Shown: piece after piece, positions 32,962-40,359 of the stretch
How positions within the stretch are numbered: the first letter of the stretch is position 1
Layout of the letters: the number at the start of each line of letters is the position of its first letter
DNA from: Trinickia fusca
GTDB lineage: Bacteria > Pseudomonadota > Gammaproteobacteria > Burkholderiales > Burkholderiaceae
DNA: 64,000 bases
Direction of reading: 5' to 3'
NCBI RefSeq assembly: GCF_003628145.1
Contig: NZ_RBZV01000005.1
Span: 186,001 to 250,000 of the forward strand
Position numbers and translations under genes: made by a program
Notes under the pieces: generated by a model
What the model was told of the DNA's origin: nothing
Seen by the model: only the letters and a program-made list of their open reading frames with translations
Databases searched by the model: none

Positions 32962-34169
32962 AGAAGACCGTTTCATGGTTGGCCATGCTCGTCATGGCAT
33001 TGGGGATGTCGGCCAGTACGAGTGCGTACGCGCTATGTGACGGTTGCGTGGTGGCCGCCGTGCAAGCCGCCGCGCTCGAAATCACAGGGGCGATCACCGC
33101 GCTCGGGACCACGCTGCAGACGGCGTTGATGGAGATCGACAGCGACATCGGCGCGATCGGCGCGAAGCAATCGGGCAGTAGCGTGATGGCGGCCAACACC
33201 CAGCGCGAAATGACGGCCCAGACGCAACAGCAACACGAAATCGACACGACGATGCAGGACACGGAGCTGCCGCTCGATCCGTGTGCGACTTCGGGAAGCA
33301 ACTACGCGTTGCAGGCCGTACATAGCGTGAACACCACCGCATCGAACTATCGGCCGGGCGGCAACGCGCCGGTGTCGAGCAAGCCGTTGTCGACTGCGCT
33401 CAATAACGTGGCGCCTTCGGCGGAGGCGTCGCGGCGAGCATCGACGACGATCCATGAGGCCAACTATTGCAATGCCAATGAAGTCCTGCTCGGCTACCCG
33501 GGATGCTCGAGTTCGTCGATGCCCGATGGCGACGCCAACGCCGATTCGCTGTATAGCGGAGCGGGTCAGCCGGGCAAGGACGTCGACCTGACGTTCACGA
33601 CGCAGGAAATCGAGGCCGCGCGTGCCTACGCACGCATGTCGATCGACCCCGAACCGCCGCAGTATGTCACGAAGGCCGAGGCCAATACGGAAGTCGGAAA
33701 GCTCTACATCGCGATGCAGAAAGCGTATCAGGCCAACATTTCGTCGGCGCAGAGCACGCTGAACAACATGATTGCGTCACGTGCGCCATTCCCGGGCAGC
33801 GATCAGCTGATCCGCGACATCAATTCGTCGTCCGACTCGGCAGCGCAGTACTTCAATGCGAATGCGTCGCCTGCGGCAAAGAGCTCCGGCAAGATGAGTC
33901 TGGCGGAGCTCGAAGACTTCGAAGCCGGCCGACGTTGGCGTAACCCGTATTGGCAGATCGAGATGGGCGCTGTCGCCGATCCGACCAAGCTGGCGCGTGA
34001 GCAGCTCTATACGACGGCGTTCATGGCAGACATGGCGTATCAGAACCTCCAGCGTTCGCAGCACATCGAGGTCTTGATGAGTCAGATCCTTGCCGTGCTC
34101 GAGCGTACCGGAGAGCGTCCCGCACTCGAAGCTCAACTGCAGCGCGTGCACGCCACCAATGCACATTGA
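32958..34169 (+). CDS. Large exported Cys-containing protein, T4SS-associated
   Basis: 403 residues with a signal peptide (KKTVSWLAMLVMALGMSASTSAYA). The mature N-terminus carries CDGCVVAAVQAAALEITGAI (a CxxC), followed by helices and Cys pairs (LDPCATSG, ANYCNANEVLLGYPGCS). The C-terminal half has repeated amphipathic helices (EDFEAGRRWRNPYWQIEMGA). Not recognised as a known Dot protein. Starts at 32958, coupled to the preceding gene; last gene of the site 3 operon. The Cys pattern makes it a plausible TrbB client. Confidence 0.72.
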   Translation: MKKTVSWLAMLVMALGMSASTSAYALCDGCVVAAVQAAALEITGAITALGTTLQTALMEIDSDIGAIGAKQSGSSVMAANTQREMTAQTQQQHEIDTTMQDTELPLDPCATSGSNYALQAVHSVNTTASNYRPGGNAPVSSKPLSTALNNVAPSAEASRRASTTIHEANYCNANEVLLGYPGCSSSSMPDGDANADSLYSGAGQPGKDVDLTFTTQEIEAARAYARMSIDPEPPQYVTKAEANTEVGKLYIAMQKAYQANISSAQSTLNNMIASRAPFPGSDQLIRDINSSSDSAAQYFNANASPAAKSSGKMSLAELEDFEAGRRWRNPYWQIEMGAVADPTKLAREQLYTTAFMADMAYQNLQRSQHIEVLMSQILAVLERTGERPALEAQLQRVHATNAH

Positions 34170-34187
34170 GACGTGTGGACATTGCGT

Positions 34188-34227
34188 TTGACTCTGTTCG
34201 AACGATAATGTATCGTATATATCATAC
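34188..34227 (+). promoter_or_regulatory. Promoter with palindromic operator (site 4)
   Basis: TTGACT (34188-34193), 17 bases, TATCGT (34211-34216), the -10 embedded in GTATCGTATATATCATAC (34210-34227). Same geometry as site 3. It would drive the structured leader and the lipase cassette. Confidence 0.72.
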
Positions 34228-34263
34228 GGAATCGAAAGCGCGTAACCGGGCGGTTCCGTATCG

Positions 34264-34308
34264 CGTTGGCGATTTAGGCGCCGCCCCCATTGGCGCCTTC
34301 CGCCAGCG
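34264..34308 (+). promoter_or_regulatory. Long two-part hairpin in the leader RNA
   Basis: Inner stem GGCGCC (34277-34282 with 34292-34297) inside outer stem CGTTGGCG (34264-34271) with CGCCAGCG (34301-34308), followed by GGTTTTCG. It lies ~45 bases after the predicted start of transcription of site 4. Confidence 0.55.
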
Positions 34309-34325
34309 GTTTTCGCCCTCGTTGC

Positions 34326-34373
34326 GCCGAATGTGCTGGCCGGGTTCTCGGCTCGCGCATTCGGCCTTTTTTT
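34326..34373 (+). terminator. Rho-independent terminator between promoter and gene (possible attenuator)
   Basis: GCCGAATGTGC pairs with GCGCATTCGGC (one G-U) around an 18-base loop and is followed by seven T. It lies after the site 4 promoter and before the gene at 34422. It may end the upstream operon, or attenuate the cassette, giving a ~150-nt leader RNA. Confidence 0.75.
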
Positions 34374-34421
34374 CGAATTGCGTCTGCCGCATCGTCGCGC
34401 GGACATTCGGGAGAACACGTC

Positions 34422-35015
34422 ATGAGCGGTCAGCGCAATGACGGGGACGTCGCACAGCGGCGTCAGAAGAACGTGGTGTTCCGGCTCGAACTCGAAGACC
34501 AAGGACAGCGCCTCACCACGCTTTACGTGATCGACGGCGTGATCGTCTATAGCGGGCTCATTCAGCGGCTCGTTTGGGAACAGCGCCGCCTTTCGACAAC
34601 CACATTTTCCGTGGGCGACATCGTCGAGCTCGGTGGCGATCGCGAGGACGGCCTCGTCCTGCGCTGTGCGGTCACGCACGTGGTACGCATCGAGCGGCTC
34701 CAGCCATACCGGGCGTGGCTCGACGAAGTCGATCGGCTCGCCCGCGAGCAATGGGGCGAGCCGCACTATACGGCGAAGTCGGGTGCGAACAGGCCCGGCG
34801 ATTCGTGGATCGAAGCCTATCTCGATGGCTGCTCGCCGGCCGCGGCCTGGAGCGAAGAGGTGCGCGCCGCGCAAATGTGGAGCGGCCTGCCGACATTCTC
34901 CGATACCTGGCCCGTCACGGCCAGTCCGCTCGATATCTGTGTCTTGCCGGATGTGCTTTCCATGACCGGCTCTGACTATTCGGATACCTATCTAAATTTC
35001 AATCAACGGGATTGA
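34422..35015 (+). CDS. Unrecognised 197-residue protein, first gene of lipase cassette
   Basis: Soluble, no signal peptide. The N-terminal ~90 residues form a beta-rich module (NVVFRLELEDQGQRLTTLYVI, TTFSVGDIVELGGD, LRCAVTHVVRIERL). The middle is Trp-rich and acidic, and the C-terminus is polar and Asp-rich. No family recognised. GGGAG precedes the start. It is 9 bases ahead of the exported propeller gene, so it belongs to the same unit; a chaperone, adaptor or second toxin component are open possibilities. Confidence 0.65.
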   Translation: MSGQRNDGDVAQRRQKNVVFRLELEDQGQRLTTLYVIDGVIVYSGLIQRLVWEQRRLSTTTFSVGDIVELGGDREDGLVLRCAVTHVVRIERLQPYRAWLDEVDRLAREQWGEPHYTAKSGANRPGDSWIEAYLDGCSPAAAWSEEVRAAQMWSGLPTFSDTWPVTASPLDICVLPDVLSMTGSDYSDTYLNFNQRD

Positions 35016-35024
35016 AGAGGCTTC

Positions 35025-36161
35025 ATGAAAGTACGTGCAATTGCCTTGTCGTTATTTGCTATGGGAGTGATGAGCATGACAGCTAGTGCGGTAGCGGCGC
35101 CTCGCGCCGAAGCGAGCAGTTCCCAGGTGTCTGCGCATGCGGACGCGCCAAAGCTCGATTGGACGATCAGGCGCGGTGTGATGGGGCTCACCGGGCCGAC
35201 GATCAAGAAGGTCAGCTTTAGTCCCGACAGTCGCTATCTGGCAATCGTCGAGAGTCCGAGCTGGCTCGAAACCGATATTTCGGTGTGGGACCTCGAGCAG
35301 CACAAGGAGCAAGCGCACATCCATTGCCCCTTCAATTACGCCGATTCGCTCGACGACGATCTGCTCTGGATACATGACGGCAAGGTGATCACGTTCGGCG
35401 CGAAGAAGCAATGGAATCCGATGACGGGCGAAGCATTGCACGATAACCCCGCGATCGGCCGCAGTGCGCGCTTGAACAAGGATCGCACGAAGATGCTGAC
35501 GATCGTGGGCGCGATCGGCGAGCCCACGACGATCCACGTGTACGACACGAGGACGTGGGCATTGCAGAAGATCGAACTCGACGGCCTCGAATCGTCGGTC
35601 GCGTCGTGGACAGCCGACGACAAGATTCTCGTGAGCGTGAGCGTCGTGCCGGCATCGCATGGCAAGACGATCGATGGTCGCGTCATCGACTGGTACGACT
35701 CGGCGGTCCGCTTGATCGATCCGAGCGGCAAGTCGCCGACCAAGGCGGTGTGGTTCCCGCCGACGAAGATGAGCGATCAGGACTTGGCCCACTCGTTCCC
35801 CATTGGTGCGCGGACGAAGACCAACTTTGCCACCAACGAAGTCGTCCTGGAGTCTGGCGAAATCGTCGATGCGGCCACGCTGGCGATTCGCCGCTACCAC
35901 TCGTTCGATCCGACTGACGACGCGCCGGGATCGTTCGGGTACGCGTTCAGCCCGGACGGTAAGCGGATCTATCTGAAGGGTTCGACCTTCGTCGAAAAGC
36001 GCAAGACGATCGACAACACCATAGTCGATACGGCTTCGGGCAAGCCGCTTGTGCAGTTTTCGGGAGCACTGGACGGGGTCGCGGATCTCGACGCGAGCCC
36101 CGACGGCAAGACGCTGGCAATCGGCAGCGAGCACTCGGTGCTCATCTACCGCCTCCGATAA
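35025..36161 (+). CDS. Exported beta-propeller (WD40/TolB-like) protein, candidate immunity factor
   Basis: 378 residues. A signal peptide (VRAIALSLFAMGVMSMTASAVAA) is followed by propeller-type blades: VSFSPDSRYLAIVES, then TTIHVYDTRTWALQKIEL, YAFSPDGKRIYLKGS and LDASPDGKTLAIGSEHSVLIY at the C-terminus. No enzyme motif. It is 25 bases ahead of the lipase-like gene. A periplasmic binding protein next to a lipase without signal peptide is the arrangement of effector-immunity pairs in other secretion systems; I infer an immunity or modulating role, untested. GAAGAGG precedes the start. Confidence 0.78.
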   Translation: MKVRAIALSLFAMGVMSMTASAVAAPRAEASSSQVSAHADAPKLDWTIRRGVMGLTGPTIKKVSFSPDSRYLAIVESPSWLETDISVWDLEQHKEQAHIHCPFNYADSLDDDLLWIHDGKVITFGAKKQWNPMTGEALHDNPAIGRSARLNKDRTKMLTIVGAIGEPTTIHVYDTRTWALQKIELDGLESSVASWTADDKILVSVSVVPASHGKTIDGRVIDWYDSAVRLIDPSGKSPTKAVWFPPTKMSDQDLAHSFPIGARTKTNFATNEVVLESGEIVDAATLAIRRYHSFDPTDDAPGSFGYAFSPDGKRIYLKGSTFVEKRKTIDNTIVDTASGKPLVQFSGALDGVADLDASPDGKTLAIGSEHSVLIYRLR

Positions 36162-36186
36162 CCAATAACAACGTTGGAGCCATTTC

Positions 36187-37608
36187 ATGACACAGGCCGC
36201 GCCTTCGGCGACGACTAGAGACTTGATCACGGCAGCCGTCGCATCCTACGAGAAACCTGAGGATCGCGCCGTGATGGGCGCTCAGTGGGAGCAGATTCCA
36301 CTTAACAAGATTCTGAAAGACAACCCTTCTTTGGAGAAGAAATTCGACCGAGTCGGTTTTCATGGACAAGTCAACGTCAACATGAATACCGGCGAGATCA
36401 TCATTGCCGATCGCGGTACCGCCAATGCGAAAAATTTGTACACCGATGCTCAGCTCGCGCTTCACCTGTCCACGAACGCACAGCCATTGGCCGACGAGTT
36501 TGCTCGACTGAGCTTGAAGGCGGCCGAGGAGAAGCTTGCCACGAGAGGCGTGAAGCCCAGTGCCGTCTATGTGACGGGGCATTCGCTCGGTGGCTACGAG
36601 TCGCAAGGGCAAACCGTCATGCTGAGTACTGCCAAGGATGAAGCAGGGAAGCCGCTTTTACCGGCCGACGTGAAGCTCGTTAATCTGTCGATCGATGCAC
36701 CCGGTATTGCACGGCTGGCTGACAAGGGCGACAGTTCACGTTATTCGAGCTACAACCTTTCGGCTCAGGCCGACGGCGTGCATCTGGCCGGCGGAAGTCA
36801 CCTGAAGGGCACGCAAGAGTTCACCGTGCCTGTCGGCCCGACCGTGGCCTCGACGGCGGGCCTGGTGGGGGCCGGAGTGGCGGTAACAGTGGCGACCGAT
36901 GGCGCTGGTGCATCGGCCGGTGCGGGGCTCATCAAGAAGGGCGTCCAAAACGAGTTGCAGGCGCACTCGAGCAAGATGGTGATGGACTTCGTCAACAAGA
37001 CTGCCTTGTCCGATCAGATCGTGGTCGATCTCGGGCGTGTACCGAAGGATCAGGTGCAGGCGATGATGAAGCAGCCGCGTGTGCAGGCGCCTGAGCCCGT
37101 TGCGCCTGCCTGCGTGGCGCCTGCGGCAGCGGCTCCTGCTGCTGCGCAAGCTCAGGCTCAACCGCATGCCAGCGTCGTGACGAACGCGACGGCTCACGAA
37201 GCCGCGGCAACGAAGCACGAGGCGTCGCATACGGCTACGGAGCAGCATAAGGCGGCAGGTGCTCATGAAAGTGCGCGCACGCATGCTGCCGAGCATGAAG
37301 AGCATCATCACCATCAGCAGCACCACCATCACGGCCATGCACATCAGCACGAGCATGAACAAGCGCATTCGCAGGAGCAAGCGCATGAGCATGGCCACGG
37401 TGATTCGGATCACGAAGCACATCATCATGAAGCGGACCACGAACAGCACCAGCACGATGGTCACAATGTGTACGGCTTTGATGGGAACGGCAGCATGAGT
37501 CCCGATTTGGCGGGGGGCGGCGATGCCCAGCACTCGGCGTATGTCGAACGCTGGCTCGAGGATCGCGGCTATGAGCCCCGGGCGCGCGTGGCGCCGAAGA
37601 TGGCTTGA
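36187..37608 (+). CDS. Lipase-like alpha/beta hydrolase with His-rich tail, candidate secreted effector
   Basis: 473 residues, no signal peptide. A class 3 lipase-type core: IIIADRGTANAKNL near residue 71 (the RGT oxyanion region), then VYVTGHSLGGYESQG with nucleophile Ser133, and possible Asp/His partners in NLSIDAPGIARL and ADGVHLAGGSH. Residues ~221-249 are a Gly/Ala/Val-rich hydrophobic stretch (ASTAGLVGAGVAVTVATDG). Residues ~350-430 are extremely His/Glu-rich (for example HEEHHHHQQHHHHGHAHQHE). A short conserved-looking tail follows. Lack of signal peptide, the membrane-active domain and its neighbours make it a good candidate type IVB effector (inference). Confidence 0.75.
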   Translation: MTQAAPSATTRDLITAAVASYEKPEDRAVMGAQWEQIPLNKILKDNPSLEKKFDRVGFHGQVNVNMNTGEIIIADRGTANAKNLYTDAQLALHLSTNAQPLADEFARLSLKAAEEKLATRGVKPSAVYVTGHSLGGYESQGQTVMLSTAKDEAGKPLLPADVKLVNLSIDAPGIARLADKGDSSRYSSYNLSAQADGVHLAGGSHLKGTQEFTVPVGPTVASTAGLVGAGVAVTVATDGAGASAGAGLIKKGVQNELQAHSSKMVMDFVNKTALSDQIVVDLGRVPKDQVQAMMKQPRVQAPEPVAPACVAPAAAAPAAAQAQAQPHASVVTNATAHEAAATKHEASHTATEQHKAAGAHESARTHAAEHEEHHHHQQHHHHGHAHQHEHEQAHSQEQAHEHGHGDSDHEAHHHEADHEQHQHDGHNVYGFDGNGSMSPDLAGGGDAQHSAYVERWLEDRGYEPRARVAPKMA

Positions 37609-37636
37609 TGAGGGCTTGATCGTTTCTGGCTGTACC

Positions 37637-37671
37637 CGAACCCTCTCTGTATCGAGTACGGAGAGGGTTCG
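37637..37671. terminator. Bidirectional terminator, lipase gene / pilV array
   Basis: CGAACCCTCTC pairs perfectly with GAGAGGGTTCG around a 13-base loop between the convergent lipase and last pilV gene. Confidence 0.75.
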
Positions 37672-37686
37672 CAATCTAGGCCGCGT

Positions 37687-39012
37687 CTACTTCTGGCAAT
37701 GCCAATAGGCGATACCGGGCCAAGTCAGCCGGCAACCGGTCATAAACCAGCCTCCGCCCGACCGGTAAATGTAGTTCCACTCGTCCTGCCCCATCCCGTT
37801 GATGCCGCTGATAGAGCAGGTCTTCCAGCTGGAGTCGGCGATCTGCTCGGTGAGACATCCATTCTCAGGCGGATTAAACGAACCGTTTATGAGTGAGGAG
37901 AAGCTGTTCGCTGCCGTCCACACACCTGATTGGCAAAACAGCGGGCCTGTGCCTGAGTTGCCGATCGCACCAGATGGCTGGCACGGCTGGCCCTCCGTTG
38001 CGCTACCGTTCGGTTCGACGTAGCTTGCGTTGACGTTGCCGAGCGCTGTGACGTTTCCAGAAGCGGTGACGTTACCGGACGCTGTGACGTTGCCTGAGGC
38101 CGTGACATTGCCGGATGAAGAAACATCGCCGTTCGCGGCGACGTTGCCGGCGGTCAGTGGAGCATAGGCAGAGCCTACTGAGTTGGTCAGCACAGTGCCG
38201 CCGTCTGCTTGCAGCACGGCTTGCGAACCGACGCCGATGAGCCTGCTGTTGCCAACCGTGACCGTAGGCGTGCCGCCAGGGTTCTGAACGTCGACGCCTT
38301 GAGCATTCACGTTGGTGGCGTTGACGGTGGTCGCGTTGACGTTGTTCGCGCTATCGATGTCGTGTGAACCCATGTTCAGCGCGGTCTGCATGGTATTGAG
38401 CTCAGGGTGGCCTGCGACGGCGACCCGATACAGATAGGCATTGTTCGACTGCACGTTCGTGAAGGCGAGCAACGAGGCGAGGTGTCCGCTACCGGGGTTC
38501 GTGTAGTTGGCGAGCGGCAGTTTCCATCCACCGTAAGCACCGTTGGCGTTGGCCGGGCTCATCGATGCATCGCCGGCTTGATTGGCGTAAGGCACGAAGC
38601 CCCCTTGTGCGCCGGCTTGTGCGGCGATCTGCACGAGTTGTCGGGTGTTGGAGATCGACGTGCCACCTTGCGAGGTGACGAGCGACTGCAGTTGTCCTGC
38701 CAAAGGCTGCAGCACTTGCAGTTGCCACGTTTGTCCGAAGACGTTGCTGGGGGAGAAGCCATTGGGCAGATACCCGGCAGCGATCAGCATGGCGGGAGTG
38801 ATGGTAACGGGCGCGGTGGCTGTCGCGAGCGCGGCGATGGTCGTGCCGTTGTCCTGCACGTACTGCTGGGCAGCCTTATCGAACGTCATCATCTGACTGG
38901 CCGTGGCGGCGGTTTGCACGTTCGTCACACCGAGCTTGGCCCAAGTGGTGAAGCCTGCTACCCCGATCATCGAAAGCGTGAGCGCCACGATGTATCCAAG
39001 AATTGCGTCCAT
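37687..39012 (-). CDS. pilV: PilV-type pilus tip adhesin, array copy 8 (distal)
   Basis: 441 residues. The N-terminal hydrophobic pilin helix and the shared shaft (AGYLPNGFSPSNVFGQTW, TRQLVQIAAQAGAQGGFVPY) are followed by the NVNATTVNATNVNAQGVDVQ repeat. Its linker is the longest of the array, with SGNVTA-type hexapeptides repeated about five times (bases ~38020-38125). After the conserved GTGPLFCQSGVW comes a unique 76-residue tip with several Cys ending YWHCQK. Start at MDAILG (39012) rather than the longer frame because all copies agree there and AAAGAAAACA-type purine sequence precedes it. No own operator; 189 bases behind copy 7. Confidence 0.87.
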   Translation of the reverse strand: MDAILGYIVALTLSMIGVAGFTTWAKLGVTNVQTAATASQMMTFDKAAQQYVQDNGTTIAALATATAPVTITPAMLIAAGYLPNGFSPSNVFGQTWQLQVLQPLAGQLQSLVTSQGGTSISNTRQLVQIAAQAGAQGGFVPYANQAGDASMSPANANGAYGGWKLPLANYTNPGSGHLASLLAFTNVQSNNAYLYRVAVAGHPELNTMQTALNMGSHDIDSANNVNATTVNATNVNAQGVDVQNPGGTPTVTVGNSRLIGVGSQAVLQADGGTVLTNSVGSAYAPLTAGNVAANGDVSSSGNVTASGNVTASGNVTASGNVTALGNVNASYVEPNGSATEGQPCQPSGAIGNSGTGPLFCQSGVWTAANSFSSLINGSFNPPENGCLTEQIADSSWKTCSISGINGMGQDEWNYIYRSGGGWFMTGCRLTWPGIAYWHCQK

Positions 39013-39201
39013 TGTTTTCTTTCCTTGTAGTTGAACGACATGATCGTTGTCATGCGTGCGGGTGATTGCACGGTCATTCAAAAAGGAAAGGCGGTGGACC
39101 TCTGGCTAGTGGCGCATGAGTTCGCATAACAGCTCAGACATTGGCTGCTATCGATTCATTCCCAATCGGAGAGCCGGCGCGATGATCTCGACGCCGGTGA
39201 A

Positions 39202-40071
39202 TCAAGTCGTATTAAAGAACGAAGCCTGCCGGCTTACGTCCCCGCGTCCGGCGTGTCGAAACAGTTGGCCCACACCTGGCGAGCCGGGACCACTGATGAG
39301 CTTGCCGTTGCCGACCACGACGGTGGGCGTGCCACCGGGGTTCTGAACGTTGACGCCTTGGGCATTGACGTTGGTGGCGTTGACGGTCGCAGCGTTGACG
39401 TTGTTTGCACTATTGATGTCGTGCGAGCCCATGTTCAACGCGGTTTGCATGGTATTGAGTTCAGGGTGGCCCGGTACGGCGACACGGTACAGATAGGCGT
39501 TGCTCGACTGCACGTTCGTGAAGGCGAGCAACGAGGCCAAGTGCCCGCTGCCAGGGTTCGTGTAGTTGGCGAGCGGCAGTTTCCATCCGCCGTAAGCGCC
39601 GTTCGCGTTGGTGGGGCTCATCGACGCATCGCCGGCTTGATTGGTGTAAGGCACGAAGCCGCCTTGTGCACCGGCTTGCGCGGCGATCTGCACGAGCTGC
39701 CGAGTGTTGGTGATCGGTGTGCCGCCTTGTGAGGTGACGAGCGATTGCAGTTGTCCTGCCGAAGGCTGTAGCACCTGCAATTGCCAAATCTGGCCGAAGA
39801 CGTTGCTGGGGGAGAAGCCGTTGGGCAGATACCCGGCAGCGATCAGCATCGCGGGTGTGACGGTGACGGGAGCAGTGGCCGTCGCGAGCGCGGCGATGGT
39901 CGAGCCGTTGTCCTGCACGTACTGCTGAGCGGCTTTATCGAACGTCAGCATCTGGCCGGCGGTAGCCGCCGTTTGCACGTTCGCTACGCCGAGCCTGGCC
40001 CAGGTGGTGAAGCCTGCTACGCCGATCATCGACAGCGTGAGCGCCACGATGTACCCAAGGATTGCATCCAT
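39202..40071 (-). CDS. pilV: PilV-type protein lacking its tip, array copy 7 (truncated)
   Basis: 289 residues. Identical in build to its neighbours through NVNAQGVNVQNPGGTP and GNGKLI, then departs into an unrelated 30-residue end (GPGSPGVGQLFRHAGRGDVS) with no linker, no FCQSGVW motif and no tip. This looks like a deletion that fused the shaft to downstream sequence. The frame stays open, so a tipless pilin-like protein could still be made and might cap or block the pilus. It has its own promoter/operator at 40148. Confidence 0.75.
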   Translation of the reverse strand: MDAILGYIVALTLSMIGVAGFTTWARLGVANVQTAATAGQMLTFDKAAQQYVQDNGSTIAALATATAPVTVTPAMLIAAGYLPNGFSPSNVFGQIWQLQVLQPSAGQLQSLVTSQGGTPITNTRQLVQIAAQAGAQGGFVPYTNQAGDASMSPTNANGAYGGWKLPLANYTNPGSGHLASLLAFTNVQSSNAYLYRVAVPGHPELNTMQTALNMGSHDINSANNVNAATVNATNVNAQGVNVQNPGGTPTVVVGNGKLISGPGSPGVGQLFRHAGRGDVSRQASFFNTT

Positions 40072-40147
40072 TGTTTTTCCTTTAATTGAGGGGATCTGCG
40101 ACGGCGGCATATCCTGAAGAGACACGTACTCACCGACTCTTTAGAAT

Positions 40148-40165
40148 GTATCGTTATATTGATAC
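40148..40165 (-). promoter_or_regulatory. Operator of pilV copy 7 (site 5)
   Basis: GTATCGTTATATTGATAC. On the minus strand the -10 TATCAA starts at the second operator base, with a weak -35 TATACA 17 bases upstream. 77 bases before the start codon. Confidence 0.65.
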
Positions 40166-40281
40166 GAAAAATGTACAGAATTGTATAGTGCGCTCGGTCA
40201 TGCCGTTCACCTGCGCACGTGACCTACGGCGAGAGCGGGGAGTGCGCGCGACGGCGTACTCAAGAAAGGAGGGGTGACTGT

Positions 40282-40320
40282 CCTGATCGATGCGGACGAT
40301 GCATTGAGGCATCGATCAGG
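40282..40320 (-). terminator. Palindrome after pilV copy 6
   Basis: CCTGATCGATGC and GCATCGATCAGG, a perfect 12-bp stem with 15-base loop. The same stem sequence follows copies 2 and 5, with variants after 3 and 4. No T run. Confidence 0.6.
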
Positions 40321-40359
40321 ATTACTTCAGATCTGTGCTAAGCCGCTACCCGGTTCTTC

